A DNA stretch of 64,000 nucleotides from Acinetobacter pullicarnis (GTDB taxonomy: Bacteria; Pseudomonadota; Gammaproteobacteria; Pseudomonadales; Moraxellaceae), in NCBI RefSeq assembly GCF_006352475.1, contig NZ_VCMZ01000001.1:2108001-2172000 (forward strand), written 5' to 3'. Each line of letters opens with the position of its first letter. Position 1 is the first letter of the stretch. Below the pieces are notes generated by a model. That model saw nothing but the letters and a program-made list of their open reading frames with translations. It was not told the DNA's origin and searched no databases. Both the position numbers and the translations under genes were made by a program. This document shows positions 28,155 through 36,863 of this stretch, piece by piece.

Positions 28155-29183
28155 ATGAATACAATATCAGCTCGTCAAGATCAAGGAATTCCTGGTGTCT
28201 ATGCGCTTTTATTATGCGATGTCGTGTCACGTTCGGGGTACGCTGCTGAAGTACTGTTTGCACCATTTCAATTGACTGCCGATCAGTTAGCGCAGCCTAA
28301 TTTTCGTATTGCAACCCGAACCGCCAACGAATTAGTTAAATATGCCTTAAAACTAACGGGTGAAAGCAGTCTCGGCTTTCAGCTTGGTACACAAATGGGA
28401 ATTTCCATTCATGGTTCGATTGGCTCTGCAATTATGACTGCGGAAGATCTTGCAGCCGCCTTTGTCTTGGCCAATCGTTTTATCCAACTGCGATTACCTT
28501 TTATTCAGCTATATTTCTCTACCATTGAACATCAAGCCACCTTAGAGCTGCAATGTGATATTGAAATTGAGCCATTGCGTACCGAAATCGTCACCAGCCT
28601 CACCCTCGGTATGTTGAGCATGGCCAAGACTTTAACCGGTATTCAACAATTAAATGCCGTGATCGATTTTGACTTTCCCAAACCGCTTGGTTTTGAGCAA
28701 CATCGAAGTCAGCTTGCTGGTTATCATTTCCGTTTTGAACAAGCGCATTTACTGGCAAGTTTTGATCAAAAATATCTAAGTTTAAAAATGGTGAATGCTG
28801 ATCCATTGGCGAACCAAATTGCGATTAAACAATGTGAAGCTGAATTATCTGCACAGGTTGAACGACGCAGCATCGCCATACAAGTTCGTGATATATTGAG
28901 CCACGCTGAGCAACACTATCTCAGCATTGAACACGTCGCAGCTCGTTTGCATCGCTCTGATCGCACTTTAAAACGGCAACTTGCCGCTGAAGGAACCTCT
29001 TTCTCAAGCCTCGTTGATGAAGTGCGTTATCGCTATGCAACCTCGTTACTGTCACGTACAGATTACAGCTTAGAACAAATTGCAGATGCGCTCGGTTATT
29101 CTGATGTGGCCAACTTTAGCCGTGCATTTAAACGCTGGAGTGGTCGCAGCCCAAGCAGTTGGCGTAAAGATCCCTATCTTTAA
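28155..29183 (+). CDS. AraC-family regulator with arabinose-binding-like N-terminal domain (OruR/ArgR-like group)
   Basis: A 342-residue regulator. The N-terminal two thirds (with NELVKYALKLTGESSLGFQLGTQMGISIHGSIGSAIMTAEDL) matches the 'Arabinose_bd' domain found in OruR-like AraC regulators. The last 100 residues hold the paired helix-turn-helix (VAARLHRSDRTLKRQLAAEGTSFSSL and IADALGYSDVANFSRAFKRWSGRSPSSW). I favour the ATG at 28155, with GAGG 13 bp upstream, over the one at 28137. The target is unknown. It lies between the MaoC gene and gcvH on the same strand but with its own spacing, so it is probably separately transcribed. Confidence 0.83.
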   Translation: MNTISARQDQGIPGVYALLLCDVVSRSGYAAEVLFAPFQLTADQLAQPNFRIATRTANELVKYALKLTGESSLGFQLGTQMGISIHGSIGSAIMTAEDLAAAFVLANRFIQLRLPFIQLYFSTIEHQATLELQCDIEIEPLRTEIVTSLTLGMLSMAKTLTGIQQLNAVIDFDFPKPLGFEQHRSQLAGYHFRFEQAHLLASFDQKYLSLKMVNADPLANQIAIKQCEAELSAQVERRSIAIQVRDILSHAEQHYLSIEHVAARLHRSDRTLKRQLAAEGTSFSSLVDEVRYRYATSLLSRTDYSLEQIADALGYSDVANFSRAFKRWSGRSPSSWRKDPYL

Positions 29184-29283
29184 GTTGCACCTGATCGGTG
29201 TTTAGGACTTTTCATCCCTGCAAAAACCCTGTATAAATCTGCTGAAAATATTGAAGTTTTTAATGACTTTTAAGGGAGTTAGC

Positions 29284-29658
29284 ATGAATCATCCTTCAAA
29301 TTTAAAATACGCAGCAACACATGAATGGGTAAGAATCGAAGGTGATCTTGTGGTGACTGGTATTTCAGATCATGCCCAAGACGCACTTGGCGATTTGGTC
29401 TATATCGATTTTCCAGCACTCGATAGCGAAGTGACTGCAGGTCAAGCCGTTGGTGTGGTTGAATCCGTTAAAACGGCTTCAGATATTCATGCCCCAATCT
29501 CAGGGGTTGTGGTTGAATTGAATACTGAACTTGAAGATGATCCAGACTTTGTCAATGATGACCCATATAGCAAAGGTTGGATTTATAAGATTAAGCCACA
29601 CGATATGGCCGATGTAGAAGAATTACTGAGCAATAGCGATTACGAAGCGGGTCTTTAA
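29284..29658 (+). CDS. gcvH: Glycine cleavage system H protein
   Basis: A 124-residue lipoyl-domain protein. The ATG at 29284 has a strong AAGGGAG site. [27 protein letters not shown] and [12 protein letters not shown] are signature GcvH segments, with the lipoylated Lys at residue 63. It carries the aminomethyl group between the P (decarboxylase) and T (aminomethyltransferase) proteins. Neither gcvP nor gcvT is in this window, so gcvH is unlinked here. Lone gcvH genes also take part in lipoate transfer in some bacteria (known for the family, not shown here). A REP-like hairpin with a T run acts as terminator. Confidence 0.93.
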   Translation: MNHPSNLKYAATHEWVRIEGDLVVTGISDHAQDALGDLVYIDFPALDSEVTAGQAVGVVESVKTASDIHAPISGVVVELNTELEDDPDFVNDDPYSKGWIYKIKPHDMADVEELLSNSDYEAGL

Positions 29659-29661
29659 GCG

Positions 29662-29706
29662 ACCTCTCCCTTGCGCAGCCGTGCTGCTCAAGGGAGAAGT
29701 TTTTTA
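29662..29706 (+). terminator. REP-like hairpin acting as gcvH terminator
   Basis: CTCTCCCTTG pairs with CAAGGGAGA around a GC-rich loop and is followed by TTTTTT, directly after the gcvH stop. The sequence is a member of the small palindromic repeat family also seen at 31540, 31624 and 34169. Confidence 0.7.
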
Positions 29707-29708
29707 GT

Positions 29709-30707
29709 TTAATCTGCTGAAATATCTTCAAATAACACAGAAGATAAATAACGCTCACCGCTGTCCGGCAAGATCACCACAATATTTTTTCCTGCATTTT
29801 CAGGACGTGCTGCCACTTGCGCTGCCGCTGCCATCGCTGCACCACTCGAAATACCGACCAAAATTCCTTCTTGGGTTGCAATTTGACGTGCCCAATCAAT
29901 CGCATCTTGGCTGGTGATGGCAATCACTTCATCGACTAAATCTACGTCTAAGTTTTTAGGAATAAAGTTCGCGCCAATACCCTGAATTTTATGTGGGGCT
30001 GGTGTGATCTCTTCACCGCGTAAATGTTGGGTAATAATGGCTGATTCAGCTGGTTCAACTGCAATTGAATAGAGCGCTTGGTTTTTTACTTTTTCAAAAT
30101 AACGTGAAATACCTGAAATCGTACCACCGGTACCCACACCTGAAATTAAAATATCGACTTGACCGCCAGTCGCTTCCCAAATTTCTGGGCCAGTTGTGGT
30201 TTCATGAATCGCAGGATTGGCTGGGTTTTCAAACTGTTGAGGTAAGTAATACAGCTCAGGTTGTTCTTTGACCAAGCGCTCTGCTTCATCAATTGCACCC
30301 TTCATACCTTTAGCTGGTTCAGTCAGCAGTAAATTTGCACCCAATGCTTTGAGTACTTTACGACGTTCGATACTCATGCTGGCTGGCATCGTCAAGGTAA
30401 TTGGATAGCCCTTTGCTGCTGCAACAAAAGCCAAGGCAATTCCAGTATTTCCACTGGTTGGTTCAACAATATGCATGCCTTTTTTTAATAGACCTTTTTC
30501 TTCGGCATCCGCAACTAAAGCAGCGCCCACACGACATTTCACTGAAAATGCTGGGTTACGGCTTTCAATTTTGGCCAATACGGTCGCTTCACTTTGAATC
30601 GCACGATTGATGCGAATCAAGGGCGTATTCCCGATTGCTTCAGCATTATTAGAATATACGGCAATGCCTGAATTTGAGGTTTTAGGAAATTGTTGATCTG
30701 TAGACAT
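29709..30707 (-). CDS. cysK: Cysteine synthase A (O-acetylserine sulfhydrylase)
   Basis: A 332-residue PLP enzyme of fold type II. The cofactor Lys is at about residue 57 ([15 protein letters not shown]). The asparagine loop [11 protein letters not shown], phosphate loop [10 protein letters not shown] and PDSGERYLS complete the family pattern. It makes L-cysteine from O-acetylserine and sulfide in the cytoplasm. I start at the ATG at 30705-30707, preceded by AAGGAAAG; an upstream in-frame start is weaker. The N-terminal extension of about 12 residues before the usual start is mild. It is convergent with gcvH and single-gene. Cys at the position just after the PLP Lys, where Asp is usual, is a small oddity. 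Confidence 0.9.
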   Translation of the reverse strand: MSTDQQFPKTSNSGIAVYSNNAEAIGNTPLIRINRAIQSEATVLAKIESRNPAFSVKCRVGAALVADAEEKGLLKKGMHIVEPTSGNTGIALAFVAAAKGYPITLTMPASMSIERRKVLKALGANLLLTEPAKGMKGAIDEAERLVKEQPELYYLPQQFENPANPAIHETTTGPEIWEATGGQVDILISGVGTGGTISGISRYFEKVKNQALYSIAVEPAESAIITQHLRGEEITPAPHKIQGIGANFIPKNLDVDLVDEVIAITSQDAIDWARQIATQEGILVGISSGAAMAAAAQVAARPENAGKNIVVILPDSGERYLSSVLFEDISAD

Positions 30708-30820
30708 GGTCTTTCCTTGGAGTACTAAAAGATGCAAACATGATAACGTCTTTTGCTTAGTGATGTTGTTTCTATTGAATTTTGCTTAGCAAATAATATG
30801 AAAACCTATGAAACCTTAAT

Positions 30821-31504
30821 TCAATCTATGGCTTTAAAAGCAATCAAGCCTGCATAGCTCAGGACTTGGCTAAATTGTTCAATCTGTTTAAATCCAACAG
30901 TCAATAACAGCTGCTTAAATGCCGTCAAGTCCATCAAAAAGAAATCATTTTCTAAACGCGCCAACATCGCATCGGCTTGTGCCTCAGCTAAACCCGTTAA
31001 CTGCACCATCTGTTTTAACACTTGGGCTTGTTTGGCATTTCCGAGCTGCATCAGGTCATAACTAATACACAATCCATTTGGCGTTAGACTCTGTGCAATC
31101 TCTTGGAAAAAATTGGCTTTATGTTCATATGCAACAAAATGCGAAACTAAAATCGCCAATGCAGCATCAAACTTCTTGTCGATTTGTGCAAGGACTGAAG
31201 TATCACCATGGACAAACGTTATATTTTGCTCAAGACCTAATTGCTGGATATGCTGCTGCGCTTTTTCCAACATATTGATGGCAGGATCAATTGCAGTAAA
31301 ACACCACTGCGGAAATCGCTCTGCCAAATACTGTAATTCATATCCCGTGCCACACCCCACCACCAATATTTCAGCTTGAGGATTTAAATAAGCCGTTAAA
31401 ATGGCATGAACTTGTAAGTGAATCAGCTCATAGCCTGGAATCAGTTTACGAATATGTTGATCATAGCCTTCAACGACTTGCTGGTTATTAAAATCTTTTG
31501 CCAT
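30821..31504 (-). CDS. Class I SAM-dependent methyltransferase
   Basis: A 227-residue protein. Motif I is ILVVGCGTGYELQYLAERFP (about residues 45-64), followed by an acidic AIDPAINMLEKA and a post-motif DAALAILVSHFV, the Rossmann-like SAM-binding order. It resembles methyltransferase domain 25/12 proteins with no clear substrate. There is no signal peptide. It lies 115 bp upstream of cysK on the same strand but is probably transcribed on its own. The substrate cannot be assigned. Confidence 0.75.
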   Translation of the reverse strand: MAKDFNNQQVVEGYDQHIRKLIPGYELIHLQVHAILTAYLNPQAEILVVGCGTGYELQYLAERFPQWCFTAIDPAINMLEKAQQHIQQLGLEQNITFVHGDTSVLAQIDKKFDAALAILVSHFVAYEHKANFFQEIAQSLTPNGLCISYDLMQLGNAKQAQVLKQMVQLTGLAEAQADAMLARLENDFFLMDLTAFKQLLLTVGFKQIEQFSQVLSYAGLIAFKAID

Positions 31505-32103
31505 TTAATTTGGTCCTTAGTGGTTGGTGTTCAAAGTGTACCTCTCCCTTGCGCAGCAGTGCTGCTCATCTCCTCAAAAGCATAGGGATCTACACATCTT
31601 TTGAAAATTACTAGTCGAAAAAATCCCTCCCTTGCGCGGCATACTGCTTAGCTTTTTCGAGATAATCCCTCCCAACCTTAATGCTAGTCAGTTAAGACAA
31701 ATACAACTGTTTTTGATTGATCAGTTGTATCTGAAAGCCCCTTCTCCCTTTGGGAGAAGGCTGGGAAGAGGGTGCTTTTAAACTACAAAATCCCTTAACT
31801 GACTAGCATTACTCCCAACCTCCCTTTTTCAAAGGGAGGAGCGTTGTGTAGCATATACTAGGCTTTGAATTCCCAAAAAAGTCCCCCTCTTTGGAAAAGA
31901 TGAGCCATATATGGCGTAAGAGGGGAGATTTAGTATTTTTGATATTCAATGAAATTTGCACTCAGCTCGAAATTCCGAATCTAGACAGGACTTAAATACC
32001 TTGTATTAAGCTCAAATAGATTACAGATTTCTACTAGATAGGTGTCTTAAATAGATATGTAGATACCTCTCCTCAAAAGAGGGGTACTAAACGAACTTCA
32101 TAT
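31505..32103. other. Repeat-rich intergenic region
   Basis: 599 bp packed with palindromic C/G-rich repeats. Copies of the CTCCCTTGCGCAGC type lie at 31540-31579 and 31624-31650. A CCCTCCCAACCTCCC..AAAGGGAGG palindrome is interrupted by a MITE-like element at 31679-31811. A long hairpin (CCCCCTCTT/AAGAGGGG) spans 31883-31926, and CCTCTCCTCAAAAGAGG lies at 32066-32083. No gene is present. Confidence 0.75.
31679..31811. mobile_element. 133-bp MITE-like element with 18-bp perfect terminal inverted repeats and 10-bp target duplication
   Basis: Perfect 18-bp inverted ends begin TAATGCTAGTCAG and end CTGACTAGCATTA. The element is flanked immediately by a perfect 10-bp direct repeat CTCCCAACCT (31669-31678 and 31812-31821). 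Inside are two stem-loops: ATACAACTG/CAGTTGTAT (31701-31730) and CTTCTCCC/GGGAGAAG (31741-31759). It has no coding capacity, so it would need a transposase from an IS with matching ends. Removing the element and one flank restores a continuous palindromic repeat, good evidence for true insertion. Confidence 0.8.
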
Positions 32104-33807
32104 TTAACTAAACGCACTCTCTAGATTCATTTCATCACAGAGCATCTCACGTAGTTTAAACTTTTGTGCTTTGCCTGATGCGGTCATTGGGAAGGCTTCA
32201 AGAAAATGCACATATTTAGGCACTTTACTGCGTGCAAGGTGTTCGTTACAAAATTGACGAATGCTTTCGTGATCACTTTTATCTTGATCATGCAAAATAA
32301 TACAAGCACAAAGTTCTTCACCATAACGCGCATCTGGCAAACCAACCACTTGCACATCACTGATATTGGGATGGGTATATAGAAAATCTTCAATTTCTTT
32401 AGGATATAAGTTTTCTCCACCGCGAATGACCACATCTTTGATACGGCCTTTGATTTTGATCAAGCCTTGATCATCCATTTCTGCAATATCACCTGTATGC
32501 ATCCAATTTTCTGCATTAATCACTTCATTGGTTTTTTCAGTATCTTCCCAATAGCCCTGCATGACCGAATAACCACGCACACACAGTTCACCCAACTGCC
32601 CATATGGAATCACTTCACCCTGCTCATTAATAATTTTAATTTCAAGATGTGGATGTACACGCCCAACACTATTGACTCGTGCTTCTAATGAGTCGTGAAT
32701 TGAAGTTTGTGTACAGGTTGGAGACAGTTCCGTCATTCCATAACAGATAGTCACTTCCTTCATATGCATGCGATCAATCACCCGCTGCATCACTTCACGC
32801 GGGCATAAGCTTCCCCCCATCACGCCCGTGCGTAAGCTGCTTAAATCAAACTGTTCAAATTGTGGATGTTCTAAAATGGCAATAAACATGGTTGGTACAC
32901 CATAAAGCGCTGTACATTTTTCCTGTTCTACAGTGTTGAGTACCGCTAAGGGATCAAAGCCTGTAGATGGATAAACCATAGCCGCACCATGGGTCATACA
33001 GGCCAAGTTTCCGACCACCATGGCAAAACAATGAAATAATGGCACGGTAATACAGACCCGATCTTGGGCATGGAGATGCATTGTTTTACCTGAAAAATAA
33101 CCATTATTTAAAATATTATGATGGGTGAGCATGGTGGCTTTCGGACTGCCCGTAGTACCCGAGGTAAACTGAATATTAATCACCTCGTCTGACTGTAGTT
33201 TTGCTGCAATGGCTTGGAGTTGCTGTAGTTGTGCGGTTGTTGGCGAACCGATTAAATCTGAAAAGCGATGTATTGCAGGATGTGGAACATCATCCATTTT
33301 AATCACAAACTTGAGATGTGGCAGGCGTTGTAAGCTCAGCTGTTTATTTTCAGTTTGTCCGATCGTTGTATTTAATTCAGGTGCAAGCTGAGTCAAAACG
33401 GCTTGGTAGTCCATACTTTTAAAGCTTGGTGCAATCACAATCCCCTTACACGATACTTTATTTAAGACATATTCGAGTTCTGAACGTTTATAGGCTGGAT
33501 TGAGATTGACTAAAATAATCCCAACTTTAGCGGCTGCAAACTGAGTAATCGTCCACTCCACACAATTAAAAGACCAAATCGCCAAGCGGTCTCCTTTTTC
33601 AAAGCCCAGTGCGATTAAGCTACAGGCAAAGGCATCGACCTGTTGCTGTAATTCAGCATAACTTAAACGAATATTCTGATGCACACTGATGACCGCAGCT
33701 TGATCTGCATATTGCTGACAAGCCTGATCGAATTTTTCACCGATGCTCATTCCTAAAAGTGCTTGATCGTTTAGACCCGTGGCATAACTTAAACCTAATT
33801 GTGTCAT
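32104..33807 (-). CDS. AMP-binding acyl-CoA synthetase, copy 1
   Basis: A 567-residue member of the ANL superfamily. Motif A3 TSGTTGSPKATMLTHHN is near residue 200. The ICYGMTELSPTC A5-type motif, GDIAEMDDQGLIKIKGRIKDVVIRGGENLYPKEIE hinge and C-terminal Lys in TASGKAQKFKLRE complete the fold. It activates a carboxylic acid to its CoA ester through an acyl-adenylate. I start at the ATG at 33805-33807, which has AAGGAG upstream like its paralogue; the longer frame is unlikely. A close paralogue lies directly upstream on the same strand (34272-35963). Both sit beside the liu operon, suggesting short or branched-chain acid substrates (inference). Confidence 0.83.
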   Translation of the reverse strand: MTQLGLSYATGLNDQALLGMSIGEKFDQACQQYADQAAVISVHQNIRLSYAELQQQVDAFACSLIALGFEKGDRLAIWSFNCVEWTITQFAAAKVGIILVNLNPAYKRSELEYVLNKVSCKGIVIAPSFKSMDYQAVLTQLAPELNTTIGQTENKQLSLQRLPHLKFVIKMDDVPHPAIHRFSDLIGSPTTAQLQQLQAIAAKLQSDEVINIQFTSGTTGSPKATMLTHHNILNNGYFSGKTMHLHAQDRVCITVPLFHCFAMVVGNLACMTHGAAMVYPSTGFDPLAVLNTVEQEKCTALYGVPTMFIAILEHPQFEQFDLSSLRTGVMGGSLCPREVMQRVIDRMHMKEVTICYGMTELSPTCTQTSIHDSLEARVNSVGRVHPHLEIKIINEQGEVIPYGQLGELCVRGYSVMQGYWEDTEKTNEVINAENWMHTGDIAEMDDQGLIKIKGRIKDVVIRGGENLYPKEIEDFLYTHPNISDVQVVGLPDARYGEELCACIILHDQDKSDHESIRQFCNEHLARSKVPKYVHFLEAFPMTASGKAQKFKLREMLCDEMNLESAFS

Positions 33808-34271
33808 TGAATCATACTCCTTGATTCTTTTTGGCATGCTGCTGATCTCACTTAAAATATTGCAATCACAAAGGCTGTCTTTCTCTGTTCTCTAATTAAT
33901 TGTTGTACTTAAATTATTGTTCTTAGATATTTTTTCGATGTTCATTTAACTTTTGCAATATTAATACATGAGGGCTTTATTACATTTGTTGGTTTTGCTC
34001 AATCTAATCCTTGATGGTCACGCGACCACTGAGCAATTATCGCGTTGTTATATATTTAAGGCTTGGGGTAAATGAAAGCAAGTATATTTAAGGCATTAAA
34101 TTTACTTAAGTATTATTAGGTTATTGCTCATTCCACTGCTGCGCGGTGGAACGAGCAAATCAATACATACCTCACCTTTACGCAGCAGTGCTGCTCATCT
34201 CCTCAAGAAGAGAGGGAATAAATACCTCTCCCTTGCCCTCTCCTCAAGAAGAGAGGGAATAAAGGTACTCT
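33808..34271. other. Intergenic region between the two acyl-CoA synthetase genes
   Basis: 464 bp. The left part is AT-rich and should carry the promoter of synthetase 1. A palindrome TGGTC-ACGC-GACCA lies at 34017-34030. The right part has a hairpin (GCTCATTCCAC/GTGGAACGAGC, 34126-34156) and REP-like repeats at 34169-34262. No gene. Confidence 0.55.
34169..34262. repeat. REP-like repeat cluster with tandem units
   Basis: A copy of the GCAGCAGTGCTGCTCATCTCC palindromic family is followed by two direct copies of CTCCTCAAGAAGAGAGGGA (about 34200 and 34240). It sits at the 3' end of synthetase copy 2. Confidence 0.65.
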
Positions 34272-35963
34272 TCAACTGAACTCGTTAATCAGATTCAGTT
34301 CATCACACATAAATTCCCGCAATTTAAACTTCTGTGCTTTACCCGATGCGGTCATTGGGAACTCATCAAAAAAGCGCACGTATTTAGGGACTTTATTATG
34401 CGAAATATGCGCTGCACAGTATTTACGAATTGAATCGATGTCTGTCTGATGATGTTCATGCAAAATAATACAGGCGCAAAGTTCTTCACCATAACGTGCG
34501 TCAGGTATACCAACCACTTGCACATCACTGATATCAGGATGGGTATATAGAAAATCTTCAATTTCTTTAGGAAATAGATTTTCTCCACCTCGAATAACCA
34601 CATCTTTAATCCGACCTTTGATCTTAATAAAGCCCTGATCATCCATTTCAGCGATATCGCCAGTGTGCATCCATTTCGTATTATCAATCACTTCCGTGGT
34701 TTTTTCTTCATCATCCCAATAGCCCTGCATGACGGAATAACCGCGTACACAGAGTTCACCCAGTTGATTACGCGGCACGATTTTATCTTGCTCATCAACA
34801 ATTTTAATTTCAAGGTGCGGATGGACGCGACCAACCGTTGCCACACGGCATTCCAGTGAATCAAAAGTTGAACTTTGCACACTAACTGGAGCCGTTTCGG
34901 TCATGCCATAGCAAATGGTGATGTCTTTCATATGCATGCGATCAATCACGCGTTGCATAATTTCGCGTGGACACGGACTGCCCGCCATAATACCGGTGCG
35001 TAAACTACTCAAATCAAACTGATCGAATTGTTCATGCTCTAAAATACCGATAAACATGGTAGGCACACCATACGCCGCCGTGCATTTTTCTTGTTGAATG
35101 GCTTTTAAGCTTTCCAGTGGATTAAATACTGCAGACGGATAAATCATTGCTGATCCGTGAGTAATACACGCTAAGTTACCCATCACCATACCAAAACAGT
35201 GGAACAACGGTACGGAAATACAGACACGATCTTGTGGGGTCAGGCGAATTGTTTCACCGACAAAATAACCATTATTTAAAATATTATTATGGGTCAGCAT
35301 GGTCCCTTTCGGGTTGCCTGTCGTGCCTGAAGTAAATTGAATATTAATAGTTTCATCAAACTGTAGTTCAGCAGCAATGCCTTGTAGTTGTTGCTGTTGC
35401 TCAACAGAAGGTGTTGGCATAAGATCCGAGAAACGATGAATCCCTTGATGCACTGTATCATCAATTTTAATCACCGTTCTTAAATGCGGGAGTCGACTGG
35501 CATGTAGAACATTGTCTGTGGCCTCAGTCAGTTCGGGGGCCAACTGGGTTAAAATTTCTTGGTAGTTACTGGTTTTAAAGTTCGATGCGATAACCAAAGC
35601 CTTGCACGACACCTTATTCAGTACATATTCCAACTCATAACTTTTATAAGCTGGATTTAAATTAACCAAAATAATGCCAGCTTTAAAAGCGGCAAATTGA
35701 GTAATCGTCCATTCCACACAATTGGGCGACCAAATCCCAATACGATCACCTTTGTGCAGCCCCAGTTTGAGCAAACTACAAGCAAAAGCATCGACTTTTT
35801 GTTGCAGCTCCCGATAAGTCAACCGAACCTGTTGATGTAAACTAATAACGGCATCTTGATCAGCATACTGTTGACAAGCTTGATCAAATTGATCCCCAAT
35901 CGTCATACCCAACAAGGGTGCACTGCTCGGACCTGAGGCATAACTTAATCTTGATGGTGTCAT
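34272..35963 (-). CDS. AMP-binding acyl-CoA synthetase, copy 2
   Basis: A 563-residue ANL-superfamily ligase closely similar along its whole length to copy 1. TSGTTGNPKGTMLTHNN (A3), CYGMTETAPVS (A5), IKIKGRIKDVVIRGGENLFPKEIE and TASGKAQKFKLRE are present. It keeps the usual Gly after the A3 Lys (PKGT), where copy 1 has Ala (PKAT). The start ATG at 35963 has AAGGAG 8 bases upstream. It lies 137 bp from the TetR regulator of the liu region on the same strand. Together they could supply acyl-CoA substrates for leucine/isovalerate-type breakdown, which is inference from position. Confidence 0.85.
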   Translation of the reverse strand: MTPSRLSYASGPSSAPLLGMTIGDQFDQACQQYADQDAVISLHQQVRLTYRELQQKVDAFACSLLKLGLHKGDRIGIWSPNCVEWTITQFAAFKAGIILVNLNPAYKSYELEYVLNKVSCKALVIASNFKTSNYQEILTQLAPELTEATDNVLHASRLPHLRTVIKIDDTVHQGIHRFSDLMPTPSVEQQQQLQGIAAELQFDETINIQFTSGTTGNPKGTMLTHNNILNNGYFVGETIRLTPQDRVCISVPLFHCFGMVMGNLACITHGSAMIYPSAVFNPLESLKAIQQEKCTAAYGVPTMFIGILEHEQFDQFDLSSLRTGIMAGSPCPREIMQRVIDRMHMKDITICYGMTETAPVSVQSSTFDSLECRVATVGRVHPHLEIKIVDEQDKIVPRNQLGELCVRGYSVMQGYWDDEEKTTEVIDNTKWMHTGDIAEMDDQGFIKIKGRIKDVVIRGGENLFPKEIEDFLYTHPDISDVQVVGIPDARYGEELCACIILHEHHQTDIDSIRKYCAAHISHNKVPKYVRFFDEFPMTASGKAQKFKLREFMCDELNLINEFS

Positions 35964-36100
35964 TGAATCCTACTCCTTGATTCTTTATAACTTTCTTACG
36001 TTCTACGAATTATTAAAACCATTTTCATTGTTATATGACTTCGATTCATTCCCTGAATCGCCGAAGTAGCACAATGTGCCTTTAAAAGCGCGGTTGAACG

Positions 36101-36727
36101 TCAGTGCTCAGACTGGCGTTTCACCGCATTGACACAAAAATCGGCGATTTGTTTCACGAAGAAGTCAATGTAGCTTTGATCAAATTTGGCATATTGGGAC
36201 GGACTGAGCGGTTCAATCACCACAAAAGTCATGGTACTGACCACACACAGCGCAGCGGTATTTAAATCTTGAAATTCAAACTCACCACTGGCCTTCCCCT
36301 CAGACAGGATCTCAATAATACTTTCTTTAATCAACTGCTTACTACGAAAACGTTCATGCTCCAATCCTGGATCGACCGGTTCAAACATCAATGAATATGC
36401 CAGTTGTGGACTATTCATTGCACGTTTTACAAAGGTCGTTACCGCCTTGCGCAATTTCACTTCTGGCCCCTGCTCACTTTGTGCAATGCTATTCAAAATT
36501 TGAATTTCATGCTGGATCGCTGCGGACAGAACCTCAATAAGCACTTGGCTTTTATTTTCAAAGTAACGATATACCAAACCACTTGAAACGCCAGCACGTT
36601 CAGCAATCGCTTGTATTTGTGCATCTTTAATCCCACCTGATGCAATCAGTTCACGCGCGGATTGCAAAATCGTTTGACGATTTTGTTCCATTCGTTCCTG
36701 CATCAAAGAAGATCTTTTATAGCTCAT
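36101..36727 (-). CDS. TetR-family regulator of the liu region
   Basis: A 208-residue regulator. The N-terminal helix-turn-helix (residues about 15-60, ILQSARELIASGGIKDAQIQAIAERAGVSSGLVYRYFENKSQ) is typical of TetR/AcrR. The C-terminal ligand domain is generic. It is divergent from liuA with 136 bp between them, holding a palindrome that may be its operator. Control of both the liu operon and the acyl-CoA synthetases, with an acyl-CoA as ligand, is plausible. In Pseudomonas the equivalent operon is controlled by a MerR-type LiuR, so the regulator type differs here. Confidence 0.85.
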   Translation of the reverse strand: MSYKRSSLMQERMEQNRQTILQSARELIASGGIKDAQIQAIAERAGVSSGLVYRYFENKSQVLIEVLSAAIQHEIQILNSIAQSEQGPEVKLRKAVTTFVKRAMNSPQLAYSLMFEPVDPGLEHERFRSKQLIKESIIEILSEGKASGEFEFQDLNTAALCVVSTMTFVVIEPLSPSQYAKFDQSYIDFFVKQIADFCVNAVKRQSEH

Positions 36728-36760
36728 GGTTTTATTCTCAACTAATCAAAGTAAATTGTA

Positions 36761-36784
36761 AATCATTTTATGAATAATGATTCA
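36761..36784. promoter_or_regulatory. Candidate TetR operator between tetR and liuA
   Basis: Two overlapping inverted repeats, AATCATT..AATGATT (36761-36782) and TGAAT-AATG-ATTCA (36771-36784), lie in the divergent promoter region. Their position suggests control of both sides. Confidence 0.5.
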
Positions 36785-36863
36785 CTTTTTTAAAATTTAT
36801 CTGTATTGTATTCATTAAGCACAAAAAAATGCTTTTCAAGGACTAACAAATACAACGCTTAGG

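Noticed and set aside
29221-29283. Possible glycine riboswitch before gcvH
   Set aside because: The leader is short and shows none of the conserved tandem aptamer sequence.
31679-31811. Reading the MITE-like element as a terminator or small RNA only
   Set aside because: The 10-bp flanking duplication and perfect 18-bp ends are better explained by transposition.
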